Shown here: piece by piece, positions 1-11,288 of the stretch | Position numbering within the stretch: position 1 is the first letter of the stretch | Layout of the letters: each line of letters starts with the position of its first letter | NCBI GenBank assembly: GCA_964019415.1 | Contig: OZ025877.1 | Span: 440,001-504,000, forward strand | Direction: 5' to 3' | From: Ianthella basta | Taxonomy: Eukaryota > Porifera > Demospongiae > Verongiida > Ianthellidae | Length of the DNA stretch: 64,000 nt | Translations under genes and position numbers: made by a program | Notes under the pieces: model-generated | The model's input: the letters and a program-made list of their open reading frames with translations, nothing else | What the model was told of the DNA's origin: nothing | Databases searched by the model: none

Positions 1-53
1 CCTTCTGAGGCCTTCCTCCTTCTCCCCCTCCCCCCTCCTCTTCCTCCTCTCAC

Positions 54-867
54 CTCCTTCCGCTGCTACCTGAGCTTGCAATCGACGAGCACATTTAGAC
101 CGTGCCCTCAGGTCTTGATTTCTCCTGGCCCCGCCCACCCTGGGGGCTCCTGCTGGTGGGGCTCGAGCATCAACCTCCCTTCGAGCTACAACACACACAC
201 AAGTAAACAAAACAAAGATGAAGTGACCACTGCATGTTGTACATAATGTGAGGAGTGGTGTCCACCCCAGCAGGAAGAGGAGGTGGGAGAGCACTCTACA
301 CACTAGTAAGCATTAACACACAAAGGATGTACATTGGCAGTCAAAGCCAGCTCAAGGTCACTGCAGTTGTGGGAGCCCAAGTCTGACCACAGATACACAA
401 CATCCATGTCCTGACATTAACGTCTACCTCTCACACTACAACAAGCTATGAGCCCTGGACAGACTACTACAACCCAGTCTGCCCTAACCAGCCACATGCC
501 TGTACAGCTGCTAGCTACTTCACAGTGCTCACAGCATGCATATGGCACCAGGTAATACTGAAGCACTGCTTAGTGCTAAAGACATAACACTCTTTTGTAA
601 ACCACTGTATTGATGTACTCTGACATTGCTCTCTGACCTTTGTACAAGGAGCTAGCAAACGAACAACACTCGCCTCATGTAGCTAGCTAGCTAGCCATGG
701 CGCTACAACAGACAAACAGCCTGTCATAAACACACTCGAGCGAGACCAAATAACCAACCTCCAGTTTTGTCCTCTTTCCTCGTCCAAAGCAGGTAGGCTA
801 AGATGATGAAGATTACGCCAAACAACCAAACAGTCGAGTAGTGAAATACACTGTGTTCGTCGGCCAT
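54..867 (-). CDS. DDRGK1: DDRGK1 (UFBP1), exons 1-2, copy A (partial)
   Basis: DDRGK1 is the ER-anchored adaptor of the UFM1 ligase complex (UFL1/UFBP1), acting in ufmylation and ER-phagy. Exon 1 (759-867) starts at the ATG within a CAAGATGGC context and encodes about 36 residues: a short acidic N-terminus, then one hydrophobic segment (roughly residues 12-28, including VWLFGVIFIILAYLLW) followed by WTRKEDK, a typical signal anchor. Exon 2 (54-185) encodes an Arg-rich segment containing GGARRNQDLRARSK and RRLQAQV, matching the family's RRRRDLGSR-like stretch after the anchor. Donor and acceptor phases agree (phase 1). The coiled coil and the DDRGK/PCI-like C-terminus would lie left of position 1, so completeness cannot be judged. 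Identification rests on the anchor plus Arg-rich pattern. Confidence 0.62.
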
Positions 868-1027
868 CTTGTTCTGTTATACTCGAGGAGGTAGTCTGGA
901 TAGTCCGGCCCGCTATAGACCCACGGACGGGGCGAAGGCTGGCATCGAACGGCGGGCCAGCCAGCCAGACTTAGTCCCGTACCCAGACCCTTCCGCCGGC
1001 AGAGACTAAGCCAGACAGTAGAGTGGT

Positions 1028-1040
1028 CACGTGTCACGTG
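1028..1040. promoter_or_regulatory. Twin E-box (CACGTG x2) upstream of DDRGK1
   Basis: Two CACGTG cores lie at 1028-1033 and 1035-1040, the second inside the perfect palindrome GTCACGTGAC. They lie about 165 bp upstream of the DDRGK1 ATG on the minus strand. GTCACGTGAC matches the CLEAR/USF/MITF-TFE type E-box, which suits a gene tied to ER-phagy. Binding itself is inference. The start codon also sits in a YY1-like CAAGATGGC context. Both motifs are unchanged in copy B. Confidence 0.5.
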
Positions 1041-1641
1041 ACGGTGGCCGGGAAGCACGCGTGTAGCGAATTTATACACATACACAATGTAATATTCTGT
1101 ACTGTAGAGCGACCTCTCTTGGTTGAGCTTGCAGATATCCGCACATGTACACACTGCACACCATTCGAAAGCGCTGCTAAAGCGGAATCTGAAATTCATT
1201 CCGTGCATCTATTCCACTAGAGTCAGGAAGTGCTTACAGCAGTAAAACAGACATGCAGTCAGTGAAATCAGTACAAAGAATTGAATGCCAAAAGTAATAT
1301 AGCTAATACAAACTACAATACAACAATACAAAACACCGTCCTATACAGTTGTACTAAGAGTGTTTAACAAGTTCATCAGTCCACTAGTACTGCCACTGAA
1401 TGCTGTGCTCCAGGCATGTCCTGCAGCTACGCTCCTTAATAAGGGAAATACCGGGTAAATGAGACATAACAACCAGCAATTGCTAGCTTTGTCAAGTGTA
1501 GGGCAGTACTCATATCAGGATCTGGGTGGTAGGCACTCACACACATCCTCTATCTGAGACTGTATGGTCTACGTCATTGTGGAACTAGTACATGCAGCAT
1601 GCGTGCAGACAAGCAAACACAGACACACACTAAACTCTCAC
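1041..1641. other. Intergenic, no gene seen
   Basis: The sequence is A/T-balanced with no exon-like conservation beyond its match to 44491-45097. Short open frames here have no recognisable product. Confidence 0.5.
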
Positions 1642-2368
1642 CTGTTTCCAGCTTCTTCTTCATAGCTCTACCCAGAGCATTCCTCTTTGGGTAGCCGTCC
1701 TCAGCAATGAATACGTCACAGCCATCAATCAAGGCCTCTCTGGTGCAGTTGGTCACCAGCCGATGATGTAGAATTCGATTTCGCTGTTTACCACCACTGC
1801 CAGGTGGTGAGATTTGTGTCTGACAGCCATCTGAGATAATGTTCCGAGGCAACAGCATCAGCCTCCATAACTTTAACAAATCGATCACGAAACTCTTCAA
1901 GAACTTCTTCAGCTGCATGGAAAGAGAAGAGTCATGACACACAAACCTGCCAACATCTCACGCTCACTGTAGGACCACCCTCCACCCACTTTGAGCAGGT
2001 CACTCATGTGTACCAACACAGGGCTACAGTACAATGGAGTGCACTATACACTCCACATACAGCTGTGTACTGTGGCTGGGGTCACTGCAGTATTCACACA
2101 GCAGTCACTAGTGGTAGTCACATGTCATACACACTCACCTGAGGGGAGGGCTGTGGGGGGTGAGGATGGTGGTGGAGATGACTTGATCTCGCTCACATCG
2201 GCTTCGAGATTTTGTTTCACAGCTGGTGAAGCAGGTGGATTCTCAGTTAGAGATGGTGGCAGTGCCATGGCACCCTCCTTACAGCTTCCACAAACAACCG
2301 AGCATCAGGAGCTACATGGGATGGTGTACACAAATGCACCAACCATGCACAGTGTGTGGTGCAGACAT
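1642..2368 (-). pseudogene. Orphan NLR 5' module (leader + CARD-like exon), copy A
   Basis: Two exons match the first two exons of the complete NLR gene at 42709-42024. The leader exon (2139-2368) begins MSAPHT like the NLR but runs out of frame after about 18 residues. It keeps the Pro-rich end PPPSSPPTALPSG. The CARD-like exon (1642-1912) keeps EEVLEEFRDRFVKVMEADAV at its start and NCTREALIDGCD and GYPKRNALGRAMKKKLETG at its end, but these lie in different reading frames, so a frameshift sits in the middle near 1840. No NACHT exon follows. Instead, DDRGK1 lies 0.8 kb downstream. This is best read as a broken, orphaned NLR head left by duplication. Confidence 0.68.
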
Positions 2369-2779
2369 GTCTAAGTACAATATGTACGTACTGGAAGATG
2401 TGTCAGTGCTGGTCCACCACCTTGTGTGTGTATGCTTATAGGCAGTTACAGTATAGGGCTGTAACTGGCATACAGTCACAGCCAGGAGGGAGTGTACACA
2501 ACACCATATAGTGGTTGATGCAACAGTGACACATGGTAAAATAGCAAATGAACCCCAGTGAGCGGACACAGCTGTAGATAAGTAAGGCGAACGAATACTC
2601 TATATTAAGTTTGAACAGACACAGCTGTAGATAATGAACAGTAGGACAAAAGTGTTTTCTGAAGATCTGCACAGCCAAATTGCCCTACTACTTGCTAACA
2701 AGTATCTGCCAACTAATTAACAACTTGAGTTTACACCAGGGAGTTCACAGTGATGTGTAGCCATTTATATACTATCCTC
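2140..2779. other. NLR-module leader and spacer
   Basis: Right of the NLR leader exon (from about 2369) there is about 400 bp of non-coding sequence up to the peptidase stop codon at 2780. It contains two copies of ACAGACACAGCTGTAGATA about 50 bp apart. No other feature was seen. Confidence 0.4.
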
Positions 2780-3545
2780 CTAAGGCTTACTTTTGCCTGT
2801 GTACTTCTTCCCTTGGATACCATCAACAACCACTGTGGTAAGAGTGGCAAAGTTCATCTTCCCTGTCAGACCACCACGGTGGAGCCCTACCACAATCCAG
2901 TCGTTGTTGTGCTGTCTCAGCACTGGGCTCCCAGAGGATCCATCACGTGTGGTGGCAATGTGCCCAATGTAAGGGCCTGTGACAAAGAGAAAGGACGAGG
3001 TGCACTTTTAGACAAAGTTCCTCTCCTTTGGGTAGGGCACAATAGAGATCATGTCATTTACTCCTAGCCAGCTTAGCAAGCCTTCCTTGATCCTCATCAA
3101 TTCTGCAAACTTTGCCAGTTGGAGTGGCTCAGGCACTTCATTCAACTTTCTTTCCATGACAATCTTGTTCACTTCCACAGCAGTGTAGTCAGATCTCTTC
3201 ATATCCCAAGGAGCAGGAAACTGCACAAGCAGAAATAGCAATGTAGACCAATTGAATATGTAATTTACTGCACTGTAGGCACAAGTTAAAGCTCACTTTC
3301 ATATCATCTGTCTTAAAAAACTTGCCAAAACGTTCCTCCCCTCTGATTAATGTCCCCGCTTTTTTGCCATCAACTCTTCCAAAATATATGTCTGATTTCA
3401 TGGCATCTGATAGTGAAGGCAGGACATGGTTGCAGGTGATCAGCAAAGTCAACTACTTATTCTTCCCACCATCGTCAATTTCAAGTTCTGCAATAAACTC
3501 CAAACCTCTAGTAACAGTTTTGTCCCTACATTGGAAGATAGCAGG
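2780..3545 (-). pseudogene. Trypsin-like serine peptidase domain gene, copy A, disrupted
   Basis: Three minus-strand exons encode a chymotrypsin-fold peptidase of the invertebrate trypsin-like peptidase type. Exon A (about 3297-3545) carries LITCNHVLPSL, with the likely catalytic His. Exon B (about 3026-3220) carries RSDYTAVEVN, the likely catalytic Asp. Exon C (2780-2976) carries DGSSGSPVL with the nucleophile Ser, then WIVVGLHRGG, and ends GKSKP-stop. All three triad positions are therefore visible. An in-frame TAG at 3453-3455 lies about 7 codons before the His motif, and the exon B donor (GTCTAA) is weak, so this copy is probably inactive. Copy B keeps only part of exon C. The catalytic reading is from motif spacing. 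Confidence 0.6.
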
Positions 3546-3729
3546 AATAGTGTACACATGATTACATGTGTAAGAGCATGTTACTCAAACCTCCACATTG
3601 TGACACATTTTGGATTCAGATAGTTTACTTGAGTGTATTAAATGTGCAGCCCGCAACTCAAATGTGTGTTGTGATACAGTACCACTGACTGCACATACGT
3701 TACAGCATGCTTAACACGTTCTGTTTCAG

Positions 3730-3836
3730 GTTTTCAAAATGCAATTGTCTTTGAGATTGGAGCTGCATGGGATTGGACTGGCTAGTATGGTAGCTGGCAT
3801 GTTTGCTCAGAAGGTGCATGCTACAGGTACACTATT

Positions 3837-3913
<77 letters not shown>

Positions 3914-4491
3914 CGTACCATACACACAGATATTCACCAACACAGCATCTTGGAGCTGTTCCAAAGGAACAACACCTGAACTCCCCTGAAAGGTACATAC
4001 AATAGAGGTGACGTGTGCTATGTCTGCATTTCTCTTTGTTGGTAGACATCAAAGGAGCACCTGCTCTACATATGGGTTGTTAGTGCCTACCCCTGTGTAC
4101 ATATAGGTGATGTTCAAGTGAGGGATCTGGACTGGTGTCAACCCTCCCCCACCACAACAGGTTGGCTCACTAGTTACTCTACACCATTGGCTGCCGGCTG
4201 CAACTTCATTCTGTGTTGCCATGGGCATTGGGCAGTTTGATTGGTCAGTGGAAGATTTGAAGATTTTGAGCAATGTGGACCTCATCATTGACGCTGATGG
4301 TATGTTGTACTGTAGCTGGTTGTGATCTGTGTTTGCATGTGTGGGAGTTCTGCTACTGTAAACTGTCCCTTGTGCACTAGTTGTCTATGATGACGAGTTG
4401 ACTAGTGCCTTTCTGTTGTGCTTGCGGACACTCCTGTGTCAGCAAGCAATAGAGAAAGACGTGGGTATCTTTGTGGCTCTGGAAAGACCGT
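3730..4491 (+). pseudogene. METTL22: METTL22-like methyltransferase relic, 5' part, copy A
   Basis: Plus-strand exons resemble METTL22, a family-16 lysine methyltransferase. Exon 3730-3826 encodes IVFEIGA, then, in another frame, MVAGMFAQKVHAT, which is SAM-binding motif I. One base is missing in the glycine loop. Exon 3930-3992 encodes LELFQRNNT and then hits a stop. One added base would restore the family's LNS pattern. Exon about 4045-4160 contains VQVRDLDWCQPSP (post-II region). The next pieces contain DWSVEDLKILSNVDLIIDAD and VVYDDELTSAF (4381 on), which match the family's acidic post-I motif, then FVALERP. Two frameshifts make it a pseudogene. The C-terminal exon is absent here but survives in copy B. 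It runs opposite to its neighbours. Confidence 0.66.
3838..3911. repeat. (CA)n microsatellite
   Basis: An uninterrupted CA tract in the first visible METTL22 intron. It is missing from copy B together with its surroundings. Confidence 0.97.
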
Positions 4492-5260
4492 TAGTGGTGC
4501 TTGTGTGTTGTTGAGAGGTCAACGTCACTGTGTGTGCTATTGGTATCTCAGGTACTGTGGACACATTGTCACAAATGAAATGACAACAAGTAAGTCATTG
4601 GCTGTCACATGGCAGAATATACGTAAGCTTCGCACCCCAGGCATGCAGTAGCCTTGCGTAGCCATGCAGACCGCTTCTCCCCTCCAATTTATATTATGAC
4701 ATCATCGATGACATCATAACATAAAAATGGAGGGGAGGAGCGGTCTGGGGAGACTAGGCAGGCAGTACACATACGTGTGTATGGCAGTGTCAAACCACAT
4801 GTGTGACAAGAGATTGCTGACACTTCTCTTGGTGTGACTCGTAAACAGCAAATAACTTGTACCACCATTATACATCATAGCATGCGAATGTACCATACAA
4901 GATGATATATACCAGCACACTGTATTACAGCATGCAAGCAGTGCACGTACAGGAGGTGGAGAGTACATGGCCGAGAATCACAGTCACAGCAAGTTCACTG
5001 CTCTACAAAATAGAACTGTTTCTTGCCACATCAGTTGTAATGCAAAACATGAAAAACATGACAAAAATGATAACAAAGCAATAAGTGAAGAGAGTTCAAG
5101 GGTGCCATAGGGAGATTACAACTAAGTGGCCAGTCTGCTCAACAGAGAGGCCTCACAACAGACAGACAGACAGACAGACAGACAAAGAGAGAAAATAGAG
5201 TGCAATAAATAGCACAACACATTTGATGACTGCATGCATAAGTTATAAAGGTAGGCGATG
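4492..5260. other. Intergenic with MITE, no gene
   Basis: This lies between the METTL22 relic and the kinase/WD40 stop codon. It holds the MITE at 4650-4761 and a short CAGA run near 5160-5184. The rest matches copy B (46590-47345) and shows no coding pattern. Confidence 0.5.
4650..4761. mobile_element. MITE-like hairpin element (family 1), copy A
   Basis: Long imperfect inverted repeats run AGACCGCTTCTCCCCTCC inward from 4668, answered by GGAGGGGAGGAGCGGTCT ending at 4746. The A/T-rich centre carries its own palindrome, TGACATCATCGATGACATCA. Outer sequences (GTAGCC..TGCGTAGCC) resemble the ends of the MITE at 10951. No protein is encoded, so it would be non-autonomous. Confidence 0.7.
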
Positions 5261-5819
5261 TCATCGATAGGGCAGCTGCTGCTTCACAATGGCATCCATC
5301 AGTGGTTTTACCTTGGGCAAGGCACTGTCCCAAATCAACAGACAGCCATAGTTGTCATAGCAACCTGAAATACAGGCAAAAATGGTTCAAATAAACTTGT
5401 ATTGTAATAGTTGTCGTAGCAATGTGAAGTGAACAAATGGACTACAAGGAATGAATGTCTTGCTTTATGTCATGTACAGCACAAGCGGATCAACTCCTTC
5501 GGTGGGCTCAGCCACTATACCAACTACAGTGTGTCTCACAATGGCTAGAGTGTGGGAAGTAGTCGCTATAACGAAGTGGAGTTTAAAATTGATTGTCAGA
5601 CGACAGCGAATTAAACATAAGGAAAGGTTTATAAACTGTGTGGACAGTACCAACAACAGAGCGAATTGTAGGAGAGTGTACGTGGCAAGGAAGGAGTGGC
5701 ACTAGAGGGCACACAAGCACACGCACCTTTGTCGTTGTCGCTGTCCTTGCTGGGTAGAGGTTCAAACCCATATCCTCCTGTGGCAATGAGGTTCTTTGGC
5801 TGGCTGTTTGGATTGGCTA

Positions 5820-7198
5820 CAAGGAGAGAAGGAAGGAAGGGAGGGGAGGGTACCAGTCACATGGATGAAGCTGAGGTGTTAGAATTACAAAGTAGGTGCC
5901 AGCTGGACTTGCAGAGGTGGCTGGGCCAGAGGTGAGAGGTGAGAGGTGAGAGGTGTTGAATGTTTCAAGTGCATGCGCAGAAGTGACAAGTGTCTCAGGT
6001 GGTGTGGTGTCCTAGTGAGACTCAGTGCATTGCCCCAGGGTGTATGACCTTATGCGTGTGTGAACGTTCCCTTCCCGAGAGACAAGACACAGTCTTTGCA
6101 GTAGTCAAAGATGGACCTATAAGCTGTACAGGACCAACCAATGCAAATGATTGCAGTGAATCCTTCAAAAGCCTTGCAAATCAGCTAATTTAGTCATTGC
6201 ACCGCAATGTAACAACACTTTTGCATGCACAGAGAAGAGCAGGAAGTAACTTGTAGGCTTCACTGACTACTCCACTCTTACTACTATTGCTGCTACATAG
6301 CACATGACTGGGCCCAGAGGTACAACCCTCCACCAGCTGCATGCAAATGAAGTCAGTGCACACACAACACTACACCACACTACACACCACACTACACCAC
6401 ACACCACACCACACCACACTACACCACACTACACTACACCACACTACACCACACCACACTACACCACACTACACCACACCACACCACACCACACTACACT
6501 ACACCACACTACACCACACTACACCACACCACACTACACCACACTACACCACACCACACCACACTACACCACACTACACTACACCACACCACACTACACT
6601 ACACCACACTACACCACACTACACCACACTACACCACACCACACTACACCACACCACACCACACCACACCACACCACACCACACTACACCACACCACACT
6701 ACGCCACACTACACTACACCACACCACACTACACCACACTACACCACACCACACTACACCACACCACACCACACCACACTACACCACACCACACCACACC
6801 ACACCACACTACACCACACCACACTACACCACACTACACCACACTACACTACACCACACCACACTACACTACACCACACCACACTACACTACACCACACT
6901 ACACCACACCACACCACACCACACTACACCACACCACACCACACCACACCACACTACGCCACACTACACTACACCACACCACACTACACCACACTACACC
7001 ACACCACACTACACTACACCACACCACACCACACCACACTACACTACACCACACTACACCACACTACACTACACACCACACCACACCACACCACTGGATG
7101 CTAGGCTGCACAAGGGGCTACTGCTACACTGCCTCAGGAGCTCCAAGTTGACGGAAGGGGATGGATGTAACCCACTGCCTGCACCATCATGTACTCAC
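5820..7198. other. Large intron of kinase/WD40 gene, copy A
   Basis: It contains four tandem GTGAGAGG octamers (about 5934-5960), a non-coding stretch conserved with copy B, and the TACAC array. The long open frames across the array are repeat artefacts. Confidence 0.7.
6360..7098. repeat. Pentamer array (CACAC/TACAC)n
   Basis: About 740 bp made almost wholly of the pentamers ACACC and ACACT in irregular alternation, with one GCCAC-type variant recurring (near 6702 and 6957). At the matching place in copy B (about 48464-48505) only about 40 bp of the same repeat exists, so the array expanded after duplication or collapsed in copy B. All plus-strand frames stay open (Thr/Pro/His repeats). This is not coding. 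Confidence 0.97.
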
Positions 7199-8637
7199 CA
7201 TCCTTCCATCTGATATCCACAATAGTACGGATGTCCGATTGGTGTCTCTGGACCACCACCACTGGGCTACGAGTGGTGGCATTGAAGAGGATCATGTGAC
7301 CTGATGCAAGCCCCACCCACAGGACACAGTTGGGGAGTGACTGCAACAACATGGCCGCCACACAGTAGCACCAGGAGCTGGACACGTCAGAATCTATACT
7401 CTTGGACAACTCTGAAGAGCTGTTGCTGCGGGAGTGAGTGGAGAGCACACGGTTGAGCAGTGGTCAGTGTCACACACAAGACCCACAACATACAGGGTTT
7501 ATAGCTTACACGTATTGCTTTCTAATGGCGTCATCACAAGGAGACTCCCATGGAGTTTCCCCTGCTCAGTATCCCAAATCTGGATGCGTGGGCTCCCCTT
7601 ACGAGCTGTCCATATCATGTCCAGTCCCAATTCCAAATGTGTGATGATGCCACCGTGTTTGGAACTGAAATGAGAGCAAGAGGGAGTCCCTTTAACACTG
7701 CATTTGTTACACAGCTCAGCATACCAGCCATATTCCCAAACTGATTTCATTTAACTCAGTCTGGGGATGGCCTACCTGGGTGGGGTGAGGGAGAGCTGCT
7801 TCTTGACTCTCCAACTGGTCATCTTCACTACAAACACCTCTAGCCCGACACAGACAAAGAGGGACGAGCGGATATTCCTCATGTCAAGGATGGGGGTGGG
7901 GTGGTCCCCAAGGGGGACGGGTCTACCGTGGGCGGAGTCAGACTGGAAGGTGGACTGGTCAAAGACGACAAGTGTGCCATTAGCTAAACCAACACACAGA
8001 AGCCGTTTTCCATCCATTCTGGAGAGATGGGGGGATGGGGAGGGTGATGGGAGAGTCAGTGGGAGGGTAGGGGTGATGGAGGTTAGTGAATGTGTGAGGT
8101 AAGGTGCAAGTTGTCTGTGAGGCTGAGCATACTCACTTGTACAGCTTCATGCACAGCACTGAATCATCCAGCTGGCACAGTGTATGTGAGAGGGACATCT
8201 CCTCTCCATCGTACATGAGGATGCAGCCCTCCTGTGTTCCCACGGCAACATATTACTCCAACACTCCCAACATGCAGAGGACATGCTGTCCGTCTGGTAC
8301 AGCTACGCCACATGGCTGGGAGCCCTTCACAGACAGGTTGATGGATGACAGCTGGAGACACACGTGGGGCCGTGAGAGAGGGGGAGCCAATATGTAAACT
8401 GAAGCACAACAGTGCAAGGGTGATTCGATCAGCTCTTAGAGGCCAATCAGTAGCGGACTCACCACCGTGCCCTCTTCCAAGTGGGAAGAGACCCATGCCT
8501 CGACAGCATGGTGTACGTTGGGATTGTCACTTGGTCTAAATACCTGCAGCGTATAAAGGAACACAGGAGCATCTGTGCAGCATATGATCTGTGAACACAC
8601 CTGTGCCCTCCACTCACTCTAGAGGAGCACGCCTACC

Positions 8638-8740
8638 TTCCTCCCTCCCCTCCCCTCCCCTGCCTTCCTTCCATCCCACCTCCCTTCCCCTCCCCTCCTC
8701 TTCCCTCCCTCCTCTCTCCCTGTCCCTCCCTCCCCCACCC
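8638..8740. repeat. Polypyrimidine tract in kinase intron
   Basis: About 100 bp of nearly pure C/T on the plus strand between the last kinase-domain exon and the first WD40 exon. It is conserved in copy B (50036-50137). Confidence 0.85.
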
Positions 8741-9344
8741 TCTGCTCACTCTTGTAGTGCATGCCTCCATTCGAGATCCCTTGTGGACGGGGATTACTCA
8801 CTTCAAGCCCACAAACACAATCCAGCAGAGGTGGTCAAAGATCTCCTGGGCCGAGGGTGCTGGGGCTTGTACTGCAAGCACTGTCGAATCAACTCCTGCA
8901 TGTCCGGCCACGGTGGGCAGCCAAACTGCTGAATATCAGGAATGGTGTGTCCCTGCACAGAGGATGGGGGGTAAAGATACGCCAGTCTATCTTGCTAGCC
9001 CACCCCACACAATGCACAGTGACATGCTCACCCACACCCACCTCCTCCACTGCCCTATCCATCTCAAAGGTCCCTGTGAGCTCCTCAAATGCACGGTGCC
9101 CACTGGTCATGAGGTAGAAGAGAAGCAGCCCGTAGGAGAACACGTCAACCTTCTCATCGTAGGGAATGTTGCTGAGATGCACCTTCAGCTGCTCTGGTGC
9201 TTTGCTGCCCATCGTCCCAGCACTGACAATGAGCCCTCCAGCTGTGGCATAGCGGGCTATACCAGAGTCAGAGATTTTGACATTGACCTTGTGGACAGAA
9301 GGGAGTGGCGTGCTGTGATATGACACACGAACACAAATGCATGG

Positions 9345-9347
<3 letters not shown>

Positions 9348-9401
<54 letters not shown>

Positions 9402-9441
9402 CACACACACATACACACACACACACGTACACACACACACA

Positions 9442-9492
<51 letters not shown>

Positions 9493-9530
9493 ACACACAC
9501 ACACGCACACACACACACACACACACACAC
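9348..9530. repeat. (CA)n microsatellite, interrupted
   Basis: A CA tract with GTAC and GCAC interruptions in the kinase gene. It directly abuts the splice donor of exon 4, so the intron's 5' splice site is formed by the repeat itself (GAG then GTGTGTG on the minus strand). Copy B has a much shorter tract here. Confidence 0.95.
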
Positions 9531-10950
9531 CTCAGCACTGAGGCTAAGAGAGAAGACGAGAATGTTGTCAGGCTTCAAGTCTCTGTAGATAATGTTCTTC
9601 TTGTGCAGGTAGGCCAGTCCACTGGCAATCTGGCTAGCAAAGGCATGCTTAAGAGCCAGAGAGAAGGACTCTAAGTACCGATTCTGGAGGGAGCTAAAAT
9701 GAGCATACTCCAACGCCAGGAGGGGTTTCGGGCGGAGACACATGCCCACCAGACGGATGATATTTGGGTGATCCAGCTGGCTTAGGATGGACACTTCCTG
9801 TCATACGAGCTGGTTGGGGGAAATCCCATTCATTTCTGCCGTTTTCAGACAGAATACCTTCACTGCCACAGCCTGACAGCAGGGGGAGAACACAGTGAGC
9901 GTCAAGCTACATAGAACACCACTACACACTGCCTTCACCGTGTGTCCCCTCCCCTGTGTCTCCCATGACCCTTTCCCTCTGTGTCATCCTTGTGTCCCCC
10001 TCCTGCACCCCCTCCCCATTACCTTCCCTTGTGGCAGGCCTTGTACACTTCAGCATACCCGCCCTTCCCAATGAGGTTAGAAGGCATTTCCTCCAGAGAA
10101 ATCTGGTCCCTCTCTAGTTTGAACTGAGGCTCCAAATCACTCACAACAATGTCCAGGGCCTGCGTGAACCGGAAAGGAGGGAAGGGGGAGGGGATATAAA
10201 GGAGAGGCAAGGATTACTCTATTTAGCTGGCTAGGCTAAGCCTAGGATGATTGGTAATCACTCATGAAATCTATCGCCTCAAGGATCTGCAGGTTGAGAC
10301 ACAATTACATCTCAGCGACCAATCACATGCATGTAGTCACTTTCAAAATGGCCACCACCAAAGGGACTTTCCCCTTATGTGCCAGGCAGAAAATCTGATC
10401 AGATGAAAAGGAAGCTTCTGTCAGTTCTGTGATACTAAAGAAATAGGCAGGGTCCACACAAATTCAGAACAGAGCACTACTTAGAAAGGTCATTCTAACA
10501 CACACAGACAGGAAGTAGCACTTCCAAAGATGCTCTACCCACCCAAGGGTAGATACATCTACAGGCACTGTCATACCTTGGCTGAAGGAGGAACAGGTTC
10601 CTCTTCCTTTGCCAACGAGCGGGCCCTCACACTGCTGTGACTCACTCCACGGTGATCTGATTGTGCTCTGCCCTGTGGTTCTTGTTGACTCCCTTCAGAC
10701 ACTGCATTGAACAGTGAACAACACAAAGTGAAGTAGGTGAACAGTAAACACCATTGCACTTGTACTTACTATTACAGAATAATAAAGTGTTCAAACACAC
10801 AAGGATGGGTTGTAAGGGACGGCTCACACATTGCCACTTTGATCTCACTACTCAACAAGAATACAAACCAAAGGAATCAATAGGCAGACATGTCTGCACA
10901 GTGGTCCATGTCACGGCACATGATGGAACAACTCACTTGGGACTCAAAAG

Positions 10951-11028
10951 GTAGTTTCACGTAGCCAGGCCACCATTTTGTAGACTACGTCCTCCATACA
11001 AAATGGCGGTCTGGCTACGCAGGGCTAC
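10951..11028. mobile_element. MITE-like hairpin element (family 2), copy A
   Basis: Terminal inverted repeats of about 32 bp, with one arm containing CGTAGCCAGGCCACCATTTT and the other its near-complement AAAATGGCGGTCTGGCTACG, around a centre of about 14 bp. It sits in kinase intron 1. The ends resemble those of the element at 4650. No ORF. Confidence 0.68.
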
Positions 11029-11187
11029 TCAAAAGCTACCTGCACTGTGGGCAGTGACATTACCTCACATCACATGTCACACAGCATGCCTAACCCTATG
11101 CCTACACACATACCTCACCACTCACTGTGTCATGAGGCTCTCCCTGGTTCAGACACTACAATGGACACATTTGGTGGTCTTACTATT

Positions 11188-11288
<101 letters not shown>

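Noticed and set aside
6304-7213. ORFs of 266 and 290 aa made of TTPHHTTLHY-type repeats
   Set aside because: They arise from the TACAC/CACAC pentamer array inside an intron of the opposite-strand kinase gene. The array is nearly missing from copy B.
9257-9588. Cys/Val and His/Thr repeat ORFs
   Set aside because: These are direct translations of (CA)n and (TG)n tracts. The same holds at 3.8, 11.2, 12.7, 14.0, 36.8, 41.9 and 52.5 kb.
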